Shown piece after piece: positions 23,086 through 35,860 of a DNA stretch of 64,000 nucleotides; positions within the stretch are counted from its first letter, which is position 1, and each line of letters begins with the position of its first letter. Both the position numbers and the translations under genes were made by a program. Source of the DNA: Angiostrongylus vasorum (taxonomy: Eukaryota; Nematoda; Chromadorea; Rhabditida; Metastrongylidae). Location of the stretch: NCBI GenBank assembly GCA_018806985.1, contig JADANN010000107.1, positions 310,001 through 374,000 on the forward strand. Direction: 5' to 3'. Below the pieces are notes generated by a model. It did no database searches, had not been told where the DNA came from, and saw nothing but the letters and a program-made list of their open reading frames with translations.

Positions 23086-25550
23086 ATCGCCCAGTATTCC
23101 GCCTGTAGTAAAGGGAAGAGTTAAGAAATTAGTGAAATTTAAAGTAGATTGGTGCGACCGGATATCATGGCGTACCGTAGAGACCGGCTTGCTGAAGAGA
23201 ATGAAGGAGTATAGGGAGTATTTTTTGTACCGCATAGAATATTTTCGAACTCTACATACTACCGTATGTTTTCTGTATTGGTTGTGTGTTGTACCGTATT
23301 TCATAGTCGCCCTATTCACAGCGAACTGATTGATCTGATTGTGTTATTTCAGTTTCTACACGACCGTCATAGCTAATGACTGGCCAAAGTGCTTTAGATA
23401 ACCCATCATATCTCGTCGTCTGAGGCCCCCCTAAGTAGTTTTCGATAACTCAGTGCATCGACTGAGTTGCATTCTAGAATCGTCCGTCCAGGCACGATGC
23501 ACACGTGCGCCCACTCCATAACGGTATGTGAGGACTGCTTCCAAGTTGTGAATCTATCCTACGCCTGTTCGATTCTTCTTCAGCTTTGAGATGGCTTCGA
23601 GTTTTCTTGGGTCAACTGTCTTCATCCTTTTTATTAAATCTGTTACAGAATCTTTTAGTGTCAATCCTTTGTTATCAAATGATCTATGAAAATTTCAATA
23701 TCGTTTGCAGGTTGTGAGTATGTATAAATGAAAGGAGATTAAGTTACCAAATTTTAGGGTTTTGCTGTGGAGTAGCGTAAGGCGTCGACACTCTGTTTCC
23801 TACGCTCACTCTATGTTGTGAAATATCGGGTGATTGAGAAAGTTCGAACAACCCCAGAGCTCGACAGCAACTCGTCACGCATCTCGCTAACTCCGCAAAC
23901 CTTGAACGGTAAAGATGCTATCGAGACAACGACATGAAGCAAATAGTCCATATGAGTGGGAGAAGAACTAGTCATGAGGAGATGCCATCACCAACAGTGT
24001 CATGAGTTTGGATATCCTTCTTGCTCGAAGAATGATTTTTATATCACTGATGGTTGATGGAAAATGATTTTATACTTTTTGCACTTGATATTGTACTGTT
24101 GTAATTTATGGTTTATGTTAGTTGCTTGCTTATACAGAATTTAGTTTGCACAACTCTGCGTTTTAGCAATGTTGCTACACACTCACAAATTTGGCGTTGC
24201 GCAGGCAATAGATTGCTTATGTTCTATACCACAGTTCCGTTCCCTTATGGAAACCAAGGAATGAGTTAGCAAAACCAATCATTGCCATCCAACGTCCATC
24301 CAATCCACAAGCACTCATACATGTGTGCGACGGCGACCATGAAGAATGCCATCACGAACACCACATCAATCCCATGAAAAAAGAAGCCACCCTGAGAGTG
24401 TAGTACTAGTGTAACGGAGGTACCATTCGGACACGCTCCATTTTCAAAGACGAGTAAGCCAATATTTTTTGCAGTCGCGACTTCGTACGTAGAGGCTCAG
24501 TAAGCGATTTCTAATCTCATATCCAAACCCTGCTTCAAATTTCCATATACTACATCGCCGTGAGTTAGGTGCCACCCCCTAATAACTCTTGCAGCACTGC
24601 ATGTCCTCTGCTTTGCCTTCTCATAGGAAGACGGTTGCATTCAACTCAGTTGCCGTGCAGTAGTGCTAGTTGGACTGGTACTCTAACTTCGACTTGTAAA
24701 ACCTGCCATTTTAATCGAGCTAGTAATCAATTATCACTGAAAGTACATCATATTGTGCCCAAGCCAAGGCGTTTGTAACGGAAATTAGCCCCTACAACAT
24801 GACAGGAGCAAATAGTTATTTCAAATATTCGTCAAAAATGGGAAGATGAAAAGTGTCAAGACGCTGTATTTTCAGAGCAAAAGTTTTGAGAAACGACTAC
24901 TGCTGTTCTAGCATAACTGCAGTAATTGTACCGTACTCAAGTTTAACTCTTTCTTGCACTTCATTTTTTAACGGTAGCATGCGAACCAGTCTTTTTAAAA
25001 GTACATTTAGGATGCAAATTCTAAAAAAATCGGGACGGGATCTACTCGGGCAGTAAACATTTATTACTTATGTTGGATTCTAGACACATTGAGCAAAACT
25101 ATCCGCATTAGGAAATGAAAGCTGAACACGGTAGGGGTTATTTAGGAAAGATTTCGTGTTGGTTAAAGCTTATCTACGTATAGTGCTGTAAAGCAAGCAG
25201 AAGTTCGATTTTCCACGATGAATAAAAGACCACGACCGAAGCAAAGAAAGTTGTGAAGTCCACCACCATGTTACATTAAGGTGTTTATGTTCAAAATCTC
25301 AGTCTACGATTACTTCTACTAGCGGAATTGAAGGCCACATCTTAGGACGATTTCTATTGTCTTCCTTTTTGCGAAATTTCTACCTGCTTTTATCTGAACA
25401 CGAGTATTTGTTGAACATCGAAGTTTCATCTCTAACTGGGGATTTGTATTTGTTGCATGTACGTTCGTAGACGAAATGCAGTATTCAGCATGAAAGCAAG
25501 TTCTAAATCATCTTTACAGTTTCCTATACATGTCTGCCGTTATACACCCT
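23086..25550. other. no recognised feature
   Basis: 2.4 kb of AT-rich sequence with only short frames and no recognised repeat. Short exons could have been missed here. Confidence 0.45.
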
Positions 25551-25589
<39 letters not shown>

Positions 25590-25593
25590 ATAT
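25551..25593. repeat. (TA)n microsatellite
   Basis: About 21 TA units with one interruption. Confidence 0.95.
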
Positions 25594-25698
25594 GCTTAGT
25601 CAAAATAGTGGGAACGAAATGCATAATCATCTGAGCCGACTGCAGTGATGTGATGGAGAATGACCTACCCATTTCGGGTTGCCCTCATAATATAGGAC

Positions 25699-25971
25699 CT
25701 CATTAAGGAAAATAACGGTGGTTTTACGAAGAAACTTCTGGACGCCGTGAGAACAACTCTGTGTCAAACCAACTTTGTCAGTTACTCGACAGTCCTCTAC
25801 GTCGTCCGCCCTGAACTATTGAAGGGTTGTATCATTCGCATGCGCTTGGCACTAGATCAGCATTTTAAGTTGGTGCGCATGATCTCTCAATGCTATCCGC
25901 AACACTTTAGATATTTATTCATTTGCTGTGAGAAACTCTATAGTGTTATAAATGGAACATTTCAATTGTGA
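25699..25971 (+). CDS. possible exon, unrecognised
   Basis: A 90-codon open frame begins directly after an acceptor-like ATAATATAG and ends TGA. It reads as helical (GFTKKLLDAVRTTLCQTN and onward), unlike the AT-rich surroundings. No neighbouring exon was found and no family recognised. Confidence 0.3.
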   Translation, partial: LIKENNGGFTKKLLDAVRTTLCQTNFVSYSTVLYVVRPELLKGCIIRMRLALDQHFKLVRMISQCYPQHFRYLFICCEKLYSVINGTFQL

Positions 25972-27056
25972 ATTACTCTTATTAGCTGGTGCGTATGCGA
26001 TCGTTAGCGTCCGGTCGAACCACATCCGAAGATCTCCGTGCGGATATTTCAAGCGCGTTTCGGACATCTACTTTGATACGAGATAGTATGCTTCCAACAG
26101 GTCTAAAAACTCACGAATTCGGAAGTGCGTCCTCCTTAATATCTCCGGTTTAATATTCTATCACTCTTCAAGCATGAGCGGTGCCATATTTTTGATACCG
26201 TTCACCTGTATCACCTGTAGTCCCATTGATGGTCGAGTGACTCGAGCGAGCTCCAATAAATCTTCCATTTCTTCCTTTCACGTGCAAGAGTAGACTAGTA
26301 GGTTCTACTCGCTCCAGAGACTCGTTGAGCACCCAATCAAACTTTCCTTCTAAGCTTTTCGTGAAGAACTATGACCATTGGGTCGGTGGTCTTCCTGCAG
26401 TGCGTTTAACATCCCGAGGAATCCATCACTAACGGCTGTCCGGTCCACCTTATCTTCAACAGTTTGGCGTACAGAAAGGCATCCTTGATTTTTGATCGTT
26501 GACGTAGGTCGGAGCTTCGGATCCCATCCCTTACATGTGTGAAACGGGACACTCCAGCATCGTCCTCTCGACTGCGCGTTCAATGACGCTGAGTGGTCTT
26601 TCATCCTGCTTATGCAGCGACCAGTTTTCTGACGCATACGTTAGGGAAGGAAATATAGTTGAGTCGAAAAAGGTAGGCACGGAGTCGAGTGTTCTTTGTC
26701 CTCTTCATTACATCCTCGATGCTCTCGAAAGCTCCCCTGACCGCTCGTTTCCTTCTGCTCAGCTCTGGAGCTAAGTCGTTCATCACATTTATATCCCGAC
26801 CTAGATAGACATGACTGGAGCATTCGCAGATATTCGTTCCGTTGAGCGTGAATGGGGCAAACGAGACCAAACCGTTCCTCATGAACATCGTTTTTTGTGA
26901 GATTTAGTTGAAGCCCAATCTTTCCACAGCCTTTATCAAAGTCGGCAAGCACACATTCCGCTTGCCTAATGTTTAGTGTTATAAGGACGATGTCATCAGC
27001 AAAGCGAGGGTGGTATAACTACTGAAAATCGATTTGCACTCCCATATTATCCCATT

Positions 27057-27694
27057 TCATCGTTCGCATGACGTTCTGGAGGGTAGCGGTAAATAATTTT
27101 GGCGAGATGATATCGCCTTTCCTAACTCGTCTTTCGACGTCGATGTTAATATCGTTGTAGAATGGTGATGACTGGTTGTGAAAATTTTTTTGTGCAGCTC
27201 ATGAAGAATCTTTATGTACTGAGTAGGGATTCCTTGACTATTAAGGGCTTCCATGACTGTTTCTCCCTCAGTTGAATCAAAGGCCTTCTGTAAATCGATC
27301 AAAGTGAGGCAGAGCGGTCTTTTGTACTCTCGCGATACTTCAATGACCCTTGTTATCGTATGGATGTTGTCCATCGCACCGAATCTTTTTAGAAACCCTG
27401 CTTGCTCACATGGATGTCCTTCGTCTAGTGTTCTCTCGCTCCTGTTTAGGATGACTCGAGTGAAAAGTTTGTGGAGACAGACAGCAAGCAGATTGGGCCA
27501 TAGTTGCCGATATCGCGTAGGTCACCCTTCTTGAACGACACCACGGTTCTGCTGGTCTTCCACTTAATAGGGACCTTGCATTCAGACAGGTAACGTGTGA
27601 ACAACCGAGCCAGTGTGTTTACGAGGACTGGTGGAAGGTTCTTCAGGTGTTCTGATCTTGTCCTGTCCGGACCTGGTGCAGTTCGATTTTTCAC
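27057..27694 (-). pseudogene. LINE reverse transcriptase fragments
   Basis: 27446-27694 carries VNTLARLFTRYLSECKVPIK and FKKGDLRDIGNYGPICLLS. 27057-27374 carries motif A (LTLIDLQKAFDS). A frameshift separates them near 27400-27450. Confidence 0.85.
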
Positions 27695-27766
27695 CGTCGA
27701 AATTGCATGTCGATTTTCGGAAAGGAGAACCGGTGGGACAACGTATCCATCCTCCTTTATTTCATA

Positions 27767-28357
27767 TTACTTAAGGTGGACGTTGCCATCGAAGCGATCT
27801 AAGTAGTATTCGTGAATAATTTTCTCCATTGCCTTTCTGGACGTTGTAACTGTCCCGTCTGTTGGTCGGAGTGCATTCATCTGAGTCTTGTAATTGGCGA
27901 AGCTTCGGTGTGCTTTGCGAGTGCTTTTCGCAGCCTCTGCAGCTTCGACCATTACTGCTGCTCTTCTCTCTTTAAGACCTTCTTTTATCGCCTGTCTGCA
28001 TTGTTTTGCAAGTTCGGACGTTAGTTCGCGGTTGCCTGCAGCTCGCGCGATTCTACGCTGCCGTATCAGCTCGAGTGTTTCTGGAGACAGACGTCTCTTA
28101 ATGACTTTCGAACAACCAGCTTTCATAGCATTAACGTGAAGATGTTCTATGAGCCGATTGTATTCTTCGTCGATGTTATCGACAACGGCATCTTGCCAAC
28201 AACCGACTAATGAATTGAATAAGACCCATGTTATGGTGGTTCTGGGACTTCGGTTTTTGAATTTAGCGGCTTTCTCTCCTTTTCGCGAGAAATAAAATTT
28301 TGCTCGAAGAAGGCGATGGTCTGATCCCATGTTGAATTTTGGGGACAACAGCGACAT
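27767..28357 (-). pseudogene. LINE endonuclease C-terminus and linker
   Basis: 196 codons open: the SDH active-site motif near residue 12, then the Lys/Arg/Glu-rich linker (RLSPETLELIRQRRIARAAG), ending before the RT. This is the longest intact segment of any linker in the window. Confidence 0.85.
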
Positions 28358-28555
28358 CGGTAAAGCAAAAACCTTCTATTTACTGTGATGTGGTCTATTT
28401 CGTTATGGTACTCTCCATTGGGAAACTCCCAGGTCCAGCGTTGAGGGTGTGGCCTCTAGAATTGCGAGATACCATGGGTGGCCTTGGTCGCCTTGATAAA
28501 CTCAGACAGCCGCTCACCCTGTTCGTTCCATTCTAATCCATGGGTCCCAGTGTGA

Positions 28556-29367
28556 TATCAGTAGTGCAATTAATCGTTAATGTCCACTCTAACTCCTCAA
28601 GATTTTCATGATGAGAGAATTTTCAATAGCTGCACAACCAGTGTTGGTCGGCCCTGATTAGCCGGAAATGTACGTGAAGCTTTTCACAGAACACATCCGA
28701 TTGTTGCGGAGATGTTGCATCCTCTAGTACCAACGTTTTCTTTACTTGACCACTTTAGAGAAGAGCTTTCGCTACAGAACTACTGGACCGCGAAACGTTT
28801 ATCACAAAAAAAAGACAAATGAGCTAGAGAATGATCCTCAACGCGAGTTACTGATGTTCCCGAAAGATGATACAGAGGTAATACTGCTCTGTTCGTCATT
28901 AATCCTTTACTTCGTGTGGTTGTGTTATTGCTGTTATTTACTTTACTTAACACTCTCTTTTTTTCTACAGTCAATTCAAGGAATTGGTGAAAACTGAACG
29001 GAGTCAAACGGTTACACCAATGATGTCTGAGAAGGATAAAGCGTGTCATCAACTTCAATTGCGCGAAATTCTCTGATGAATACAGCAGCCTCAATGAAGA
29101 GTTAATTCATCTGCTTTTCTTTGCTATACTTCACTTGAAGGCGAAATATATGTTGTGCACAAGTATATTCTCTGTAAACCTTATTTGTATTGTAAGTTTG
29201 TCCCTTCCTCTTTACATTAGAAGTGGTCCTAATATTAGTGTTACCATCTGAAATCATCTACAACCTCCTGATCCTTTGGTTTTGAGACTTGGTTCTAAAT
29301 CAGTTTCGAATTTCCGGTAAACGTCATTGACATGGCTATGTTGATTGTGGTCATATTTGTATACTTG
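28556..29367. other. no firmly recognised feature
   Basis: Both strands carry 80-104-codon frames around 28746-29094, antisense to each other. Neither resembles a known family. Confidence 0.4.
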
Positions 29368-29713
29368 GATAACCCATCCTCACTGGTTGTGCGGGCTCTA
29401 ACATAATACCCATTTTTTCGGAGTTTTGCTGCTATAGCCACCGTGGTCCCATGGAATTTCGAGGTCAGATTAGTGAAAGTCTGGCCTAGGTCATCACCAC
29501 CAGAGATAGTCGCCGGCTTGGTGGATCACAGGGATAACTGCCACCATGTGACTAGTTTGATACAAGGACGGTGATGGATCCTGGTATTGGTTTAATTTCA
29601 AGCGGGCTTCCTGATGAAATCGCCGGATTCTTTCTCGGTTTGGAAGACCTCGCCAGGACGATGAATATTCCTGCTGTACATCGCAGCGCGACACGAAGGA
29701 ACGTTGGGAGGAT
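29368..29713 (-). repeat. repeat family B copy
   Basis: Reverse-orientation copy; its 5' end GTTCCTTCGTGTCG is diverged. Confidence 0.65.
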
Positions 29714-29852
29714 TGTGGTCATAAGTGTGGAGAATACTTCTTTGCGAGCCTGTGCGATCTTTTCGTGCCTTTTTCTAACCCTGCTTTAAAGATCCCTAAA
29801 TACTGAAGTTTGTGGAGCAGATGGAGTCTTATCATCCCTTGTTTTGCAAACC

Positions 29853-30155
29853 CTCGTAACGGTTTACCGCCTCATTGTGGCGGGAGTTGTTCCTGGGTGT
29901 CGAACTGCGATGTATAGTGGGGGGATTCGTCGCCCCGCAGGATCTGCTAAGCTGAGAAAGGATGTGCCGCCGTCCTGCTGTCAAACTAATCGCATGGTGG
30001 CAAATCTCTCTCCGATCCACAGGAGCGACGACTGCCTGTGGTGGTGATGACCTGGGGCAGTCTTTGCCCAGGCTGACCTCGGGATCAAATCTCCGAGAAA
30101 TGGATCTTAAGCTGGGGCCTGCGCAATCAGTGAGGGCGGCGCGTTCGCAAGATTT
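29853..30155 (+). repeat. repeat family B copy
   Basis: Direct copy 140 bp from the reversed one, giving a head-to-head pair. It has small internal deletions. Confidence 0.7.
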
Positions 30156-31523
30156 CGATCCCCACGTGATTTCGGAGGAGAGTAGGAGAGGTCAGCAAGA
30201 AGAAATCCTTATCTCTCTTGCATTTGCTGTGTTTATCATCGTTTTTTTCATCCTGGTGGTATCTGTTTAGGCTACTGAAATGCCTTGGTGCCATAGTGTC
30301 ACAGAGGGATGTGATGGTTCTTGAGACAAATCCAAGGCTTCTCAGCAAGTTCAAAGTTTTTTTCAAACATCCATATTTTTCATTTATTCTTAAATCTTAA
30401 ATAGGGCCCAAAAATTGCCACTCCACATTTGCTGCGTAGTGTAATTTTTCGCGGCAGTGTATGATGTGAAGTGCAACCACGGCGATGCTGAGATATTCGC
30501 AAAACTTGGACCTTGGGACAGATCGAACCACGATTACCTTTTCTGGAGTTCGCATACTACACACTGCACCACTGTGGTCTTTGCTTTACGTTTCTCCCAG
30601 CTAGTTTTCCACCTAACCATGAAATCAGCAATCAGTCGTAAGCGAAATTGATCTGGAGAACACAAATCGGCATTGAACCCAGTGAAGCTTGAGTTTCCCT
30701 CTGCAATGAGGTCTGTGGTAATTTGATCGTTCTCAACTACACATTTATTTCTTTTACCTTCGTAGGTGATATTTGCACCTAACGAGAATGATCGGGCAGA
30801 ATAACGTGCTTTAATACTAGCTTTTCAAAATAATGATCTGTCGACGTAGTCCCACTCAATTCAGCGAAAAATTACGTTTGTCACAAAAATCTTTTCAATA
30901 ACACGATGACGAAGAAGATATGTAACTGAAGAAACTACGTCGTAATATTATAGAAACAGCACCTAACGAAGCCGATTCCTCGAGTATAGTTAGCCTTGAT
31001 TTCAGCTAAAGATTAGAGTTCTGCTTGAGAGCAGTAAGATCTCCTGTTATTTGAAGCGCATGATGCCTCGAGAGTGCGATCATTTAAAAAAGTGCTATGC
31101 CGTTAAGTAAAATATCACATTTCTTATATTGGAACCTATGTTCTATGTCAGTTGGTGTCAAATTTCGTTGTTACCTTTACCATAGCTATTGGCATACTTT
31201 TTTTGTTAAACGTCTTTCAGAACAGCTGAATTAGAATACTTAACTTTTCGTTGTGGTCTATTTTTTTGTTTATCGCAAGATGTTATGTGAAGTGAATCCG
31301 CAAGGGCGCTGAGATATGAGCAGAACACGGAACCTCAATTCGGCTTCGAACCAGGAGTTACAGTTTCCGTCAAAGCAAAAAAGCTGGCTGAGAGAAAGCC
31401 AAGGCAAGCGAGCCGATTTGTGTGGTGGAAGTGGCAGATGCTACCACGTAAAGGCTAATAACAGATTCGAAACAGAGTGGCGGCACCGAGTTTTGCTCAC
31501 GTATCTGCATTCATACTGTATTG
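30156..31523. other. degenerate repeat C arms, otherwise nothing recognised
   Basis: GCTGAGATATTCGCAAAACTTGG (30488-30510) and GCTGAGATATGAGCAGAACACGG (31308-31330) resemble family C arms. Confidence 0.4.
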
Positions 31524-31809
31524 AGTTATAATCACAATTTTAACCTTTTTTGCCTACTGCCTACTCTTTTTTGATGGCAGGGTATGTTGCGAAATATAAC
31601 TTAAACGAAGCTGAGATATTTGCAAAACTCTGGACCGCAGGTGCCTATGGTGGGGAACGAACGCGCTATTGTCCTTTCCGGGGAGTAACGCGTTCACCAC
31701 CACACCATGCGGGTCCTTCGTTTCGCCTGTCCCTCATATATTTCGCAACATACCCTGCCATCAAAAAGAGTAGGCAGTAGGCAAAAAGGTTAAAATTGTG
31801 ATTATAACT
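31524..31809. mobile_element. fold-back MITE with about 73-bp terminal inverted repeats
   Basis: 31524-31600 and 31734-31809 are almost perfect inverted repeats (AGTTATAATCACAATTTTAA at each outer end). The 286-bp element has no coding. Target-site duplication is not clear. Confidence 0.85.
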
Positions 31810-32050
31810 ATAGCCTCAGCTTAACTGGGTTCAATGCCGATTTGGGCTCCCCAGATCAATCCCGTTGACGGGTGATTGCTGATGGCAAAAAGATCGATAG
31901 AACTAGCTGAGAGACAGGCGAAACGAAGGACCCGCATGGTGTGGTGGTGAACGCGTTACTCCCCGGAAAGGACAATAGCGCGTTCGTTCCCCACCATAGG
32001 CACCTGCGGTCCAGAGTTTTGCAAATATCTCAGCTTCGTTTAAGTTGTAT
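31810..32050 (+). repeat. repeat family C copy adjoining the MITE
   Basis: Its inner half (GGGACAGGCGAAACGAAGG region to TTTGCAAATATCTCAGCTTCG) is the reverse complement of the MITE's inner part. The pair forms a longer imperfect palindrome, 31600-32050. Confidence 0.65.
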
Positions 32051-32465
32051 TGAGTTAGTTAACCTGTAGGTAATACCGTAATTAAAGGACGTGCACTACT
32101 GTAGGCATTAGGTTCTGCTTTAACCGCTAATTTTTTTTATAGCAGGTTCTGAACATTCGAGCCAAGGAAGTTAACATCCTGAAGCAGTTAATGTTTCTTA
32201 AAGCTGCCATCACTCTGTCATGAGCTTATGCTACATTCTTGGTAATTTTTTTCTTCTTTTCTTGTTTTCACTTTCTTTAAAGACATTTTTTTCCCTTCTG
32301 GTCCTCACTTTTCATATTTTCATCATGTTATCTTCTTGTCTCAACTTCTCTGTGGCTCTTGTGATTATTATTTCTCCTAGTGATAAGTTGGCTTACAAAT
32401 TATGGCTACACTTCCTTAAACACGAAAATCCTTTTACTTATGCGACACTATTAGACCACAATTAA
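32051..32465. other. no recognised feature
   Basis: T-rich; a plus-strand ATG frame at 32220-32465 is hydrophobic low-complexity and not convincing. Confidence 0.4.
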
Positions 32466-32820
32466 TCAGTTGTGTTCTCTGCCATTTTTAAAAATTCCGA
32501 CGTTTAGAGGACGCAGAAAAGTAGTTTGAAGTGCGCTGCAATATGCAAAGAGTTCCTCTTTCGATCCTACTCCCCCGATCTCATCAAGCATTTCGTTCCT
32601 ATGGAGTAGGCTAATTGACATGAGAATTGTTTCAGACGATGAAGCCAAATATGTACCTATCACCCTCTGCGATGTCATGAATGGAGTTGAATGTATATTC
32701 TTGGAAGGTAGACTTAAGCCTTGTCATTTTTTTTTCATTGTCATTTATTACAACGGTTAAACAGTTTTTCTGACAATTCGATGTTTTTTCTTCAATAAGC
32801 AGACACGAGGTTGTTATCAT
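32466..32820 (-). CDS. two-exon gene, 102 residues, unrecognised
   Basis: Exon 1 is 32820-32657, starting at an ATG; exon 2 is 32610-32466, ending TGA. The intron is 46 bp with donor GTACAT and acceptor CAATTAG, and joining preserves the frame exactly (309 nt). The protein is soluble and charged, with no signal peptide or membrane segment; the second half includes EMLDEIGGVGSKEELFAYC. Each exon also reads on past its splice site to nearby stops, so an unspliced reading is possible. The start codon lies 20 bp from a hammerhead-like motif of a PLE remnant, so it may be element-derived. No family recognised. Confidence 0.45.
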
Positions 32821-32840
32821 AGAATTTATTAGGATACAAT

Positions 32841-32873
32841 AGCTGATTCGGCGGTTTCGCCTTCTTCAGAGCC
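32841..32873 (-). ncRNA. hammerhead-like motif with 3-nt deletion
   Basis: Minus strand: GGCU-CUGAAGA, stem II GGCG/CGCC, then GAAUC-AGCU. The CUGANGA core is intact; about three bases are missing at the GAAAC/GUH junction, so cleavage is unlikely. It lies about 270 bp downstream of a PLE endonuclease. Confidence 0.45.
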
Positions 32874-33129
32874 TGGAAAGGTCACATTGAGATGCGATCT
32901 GCTCAGCAAAACACTTTCATAACCCCAGCAGATAAAACATAACAAATAAATTTGTATTCGCATAAGAAACAGCTTTTCCCACCGTTTTAAAGTATTCTCA
33001 TTAATTGGTGGGGAGCAGATGCACAGAGTAATACATGGGTGAGGACTGTGCCTGTGTCAGGTCATTGAATCCTCCTGAGGTATGGCGCCAGATCACGCGT
33101 GATGACAAGACACTCCTCCTTGCGGTTCA

Positions 33130-33620
33130 TTTTTGAATTTCTGGAATTGATCCAAAACGCTTCAAGAGTTTTACGCGCTGATGTTTTTCGATTCCTGAGT
33201 GAGGATAGTGACTCCTACTTCAAAATCTTCTCCGTTGTGTTCCTGCATCCTATGCGCGCCTAGTGGAGTGTTTGGTTTTAATTTAGATTTATCGACTAGG
33301 TGTTCTTTTATGCGGACGCAGAACTGTCTACCTGTTTCGCCAAAGTATTCTTCCCCGAACGCTTTACAAGAGATCAGATAGACTGTACCCAAACTCATGC
33401 AATCACCGTCTCTACCGTTAGGGCAAATTAGGCAGTTTTGCGTTGAACATAGACGGTCATATAGGCGGTTGCGAACCAGCTGGTGTCTTAGAGTGTCTAG
33501 TGGCATTTCTGTCACTCTTACGGAATTCTCAAAACCGGCCATTATTAATCAACGTTTTATAGCTGCACTTATTTCGTTTGAAATAAAGGGCAAAAGGAGC
33601 GGAGCCTTGTTTTCGCTAGA
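33130..33620 (-). pseudogene. PLE fragment, GIY-YIG endonuclease
   Basis: An open frame of 123 codons (33171-33542): the linker LRHQLVRNRLYDRLC, a Cys-containing CPNGRDGDC, then EEYFGETGRQFCVRIKEHL, the GIY-YIG core. This is the best-preserved endonuclease here. There is no RT upstream, as expected for 5' truncation. Confidence 0.85.
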
Positions 33621-33934
33621 ATTGTCGCTCTGGGAAATCTGGAACAGATCGATTCCTACAAGAGCAAACCACCTTGCTTTTCGTTTTTTCCTGACTACTC
33701 ACTTTGACATCTAATGAAGAACAGACAAAAAGAATTGCATCTTTAACGATTCCCGCTTACATTCAAGACAAGGCAAGGACGGCGTTAGTATGTCATCATT
33801 TTTTCTTTCTTTTTTTTTACATAGCAACACGAACTACAACGGTTTACCCCTGTAGTAATGCCTATCCAGAAAGTCTCTAGAGCTCTAGTTGGTAAAACTA
33901 TCTCTTACGGCTTGACCCACTACAATGCTTACCT
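33621..33934. other. no recognised feature
   Basis: Short spacer between a PLE fragment and repeat B. Confidence 0.4.
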
Positions 33935-34313
33935 GGAAACCTGGATTGCCGGTCTTCACTGGTTGTGCGGTCCATAGCATAATCACCATTTTTCGGAGTT
34001 TTGGCTGGTCTAACCATTGTGGCTTCCTGGAGTCTCTAGGTCAGCGTGGCCAAAGTCTGCCCCAGGTCGTCACCACCAAAGGCAGTCTCCGCTTTTGTGG
34101 ATCAGAGGGTGATTTGCCACCATGCGACTAGTTTGATACCAGAACGGTGGTGAATCCTGAATTGGTTTACTCTTAGCTAGGTTTCCTGTTGGAAACGCCT
34201 GACTTCTTCGCAGTTTGGGAGACCATGTCAAGGGGACGAATGCTCCCGCTGTACACCGCAGCCCAACGCCCAGGAACACCTTCAAGCTACGATGAGGCAG
34301 TAAACCGTTGGGA
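33935..34313 (-). repeat. repeat family B copy
   Basis: Full-length reverse copy, ending TAAACCGTTGGGA (34301-34313). Confidence 0.75.
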
Positions 34314-35559
34314 AGACCTACAACAATAGTTAACAGTACTTTTGTGATAAAAATTGAGCCATTTCTTTTAATTTCCGCAATGAGAAAATACTTGGACGTA
34401 GAGCTCAGCTCCCGAAAAACGCTACGTAATAAACATTTGAGTGATTAACAATAATGAATAATGAAAGTCTGGAGAGCACAAGTAATGTTTTTACCCGCTT
34501 AAACCATTCTTATCCACCTTTCACACGAGCTCCACCACTTTACTCTTCGAATAGCACGAGGTGCGAGTGATAGGGTTTCGATAAGCATGTTGTGCCACGT
34601 TAGCATGTAGTGGAGAAAACAACAAAACGTTTTCACATGGTGGGTACTTAAGGAGTTGCGAGTTCGATTTTCATTCATTCTCCGGCCTCCTTCGCAATAA
34701 CTTCCAGTCATGCAGCTCACGAAGGTGGGTCTATCATTCGCCAGAGTTTGACAAAACACCTACTTTTCGTCGCGAACTTTTGAGTTGATATAAAACAACG
34801 GCTGTGATTTCCACTAGTATGAAAGCTTAGTCATTGTGATTTAGAAACCCCGTAAATTTTCAGTTGATCAGCACTCGTCTACCGACAGTCTACGTCTTGA
34901 TGGCTTTCCTAGCCTTTTTGTTCAGTTGCACTGAAGTATGTCCCATCAACCCATGAAGAGCTAGAGAGGTTTGTTTTCTCAGAAATTTATATTTTTGACG
35001 AAATCATTTGTTGTCTGAGTGCAATAGTTACAGCGAATCTCGTGCATTTGCAAACGGCGAAATGAAAGCTATCGTCTGACAGTCTGGACCAACTGTCGTA
35101 ATCGTCTCTACTAACGCTATTTTTTTAACACTTTTTTCAAATAAAGTGTTCGAAATAAAGTACTATTGCATTCACACTACTAAAGTATTTTACACATCGA
35201 GAAGCCCTGTGTGATTCCCTAGTTCGCTCAATTCAGGGTTGTATGAATTCGCAAAAAACCTTTCATATCAATTCGTTGTTAAGAACCATAATTTAAACGA
35301 CAACGTCGCCACTTTGTCAAAGTGTGCTTTGTCAGGTTAAATAAGAATGTCCCTAAATCCGAATTTTTTTTAGCAGAAAGATCAATTTCTACTATTCTGC
35401 CATGATCAGATTCCCAGCTAATGAACTAAAAACTCGTTCTTTGCTGCCGAACGCTCCAAGACACCAGCTAGTTTGCAATCGCTTGTGTAACTGTTGGTGT
35501 TAAACCCAAAACTACGTGTTCTGCCTCAGCAGTAACGTCGGTGACTGAAGGAGTTTGGT
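34314..35559. other. no recognised feature
   Basis: A minus-strand frame at 34499-34759 and AT-rich DNA; nothing identifiable. Confidence 0.4.
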
Positions 35560-35860
35560 TGAAGTGTACCTGATCTCTTGCAAGGAGTGTAGGAGTGAAT
35601 ATGTGGGCAAACGGGTAGACCACATTGTTTGCAAAACAGCACCTAGCTGAGTAACCTGAAGTCAAGCGAAAAACTCCATTAGGCAAGCATTAGAGCACGA
35701 AGAAGTAATGGTGAAGAATTTGAAAATGAATCGCAGTCCTCGCACTGAAATCCAAAACATCGACACACAGTAGTCTTGAGTGATTTTTGGACGAATTCAA
35801 AAAATCCAAAAATGAACGGGAGTGTGGAGTGACCTGCCTTTTCATGTCGCGCGAATCTGG
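35560..35860 (+). pseudogene. decayed PLE endonuclease fragment
   Basis: Plus-strand translation has VYLISCKECRSEYVGKRVDH, then in shifted frames a C-terminal stretch ending FWTNSKNPKMN. It corresponds to the end of the copy at 36778-37071. Confidence 0.65.

Larger units (their letters stand above)
26150..28555 (-). mobile_element. RTE LINE, 5'-truncated copy
   Basis: Same family as 7645-10998. It begins inside the endonuclease (the SDH motif is present as GSDHRLLRAKF at the start of frame 27767-28357), and runs through linker, RT (27446-27694, 27057-27374), the motif C region (26641-26952) and the C-terminal domain (26350-26888). It ends with a 3' sequence shared with 52560-52620. Frames are broken by shifts; motif C is spread across frames near 27000, where the DNA reads GCTGATGACATCGTCC in reverse, so FADD is still legible. 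Confidence 0.9.
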
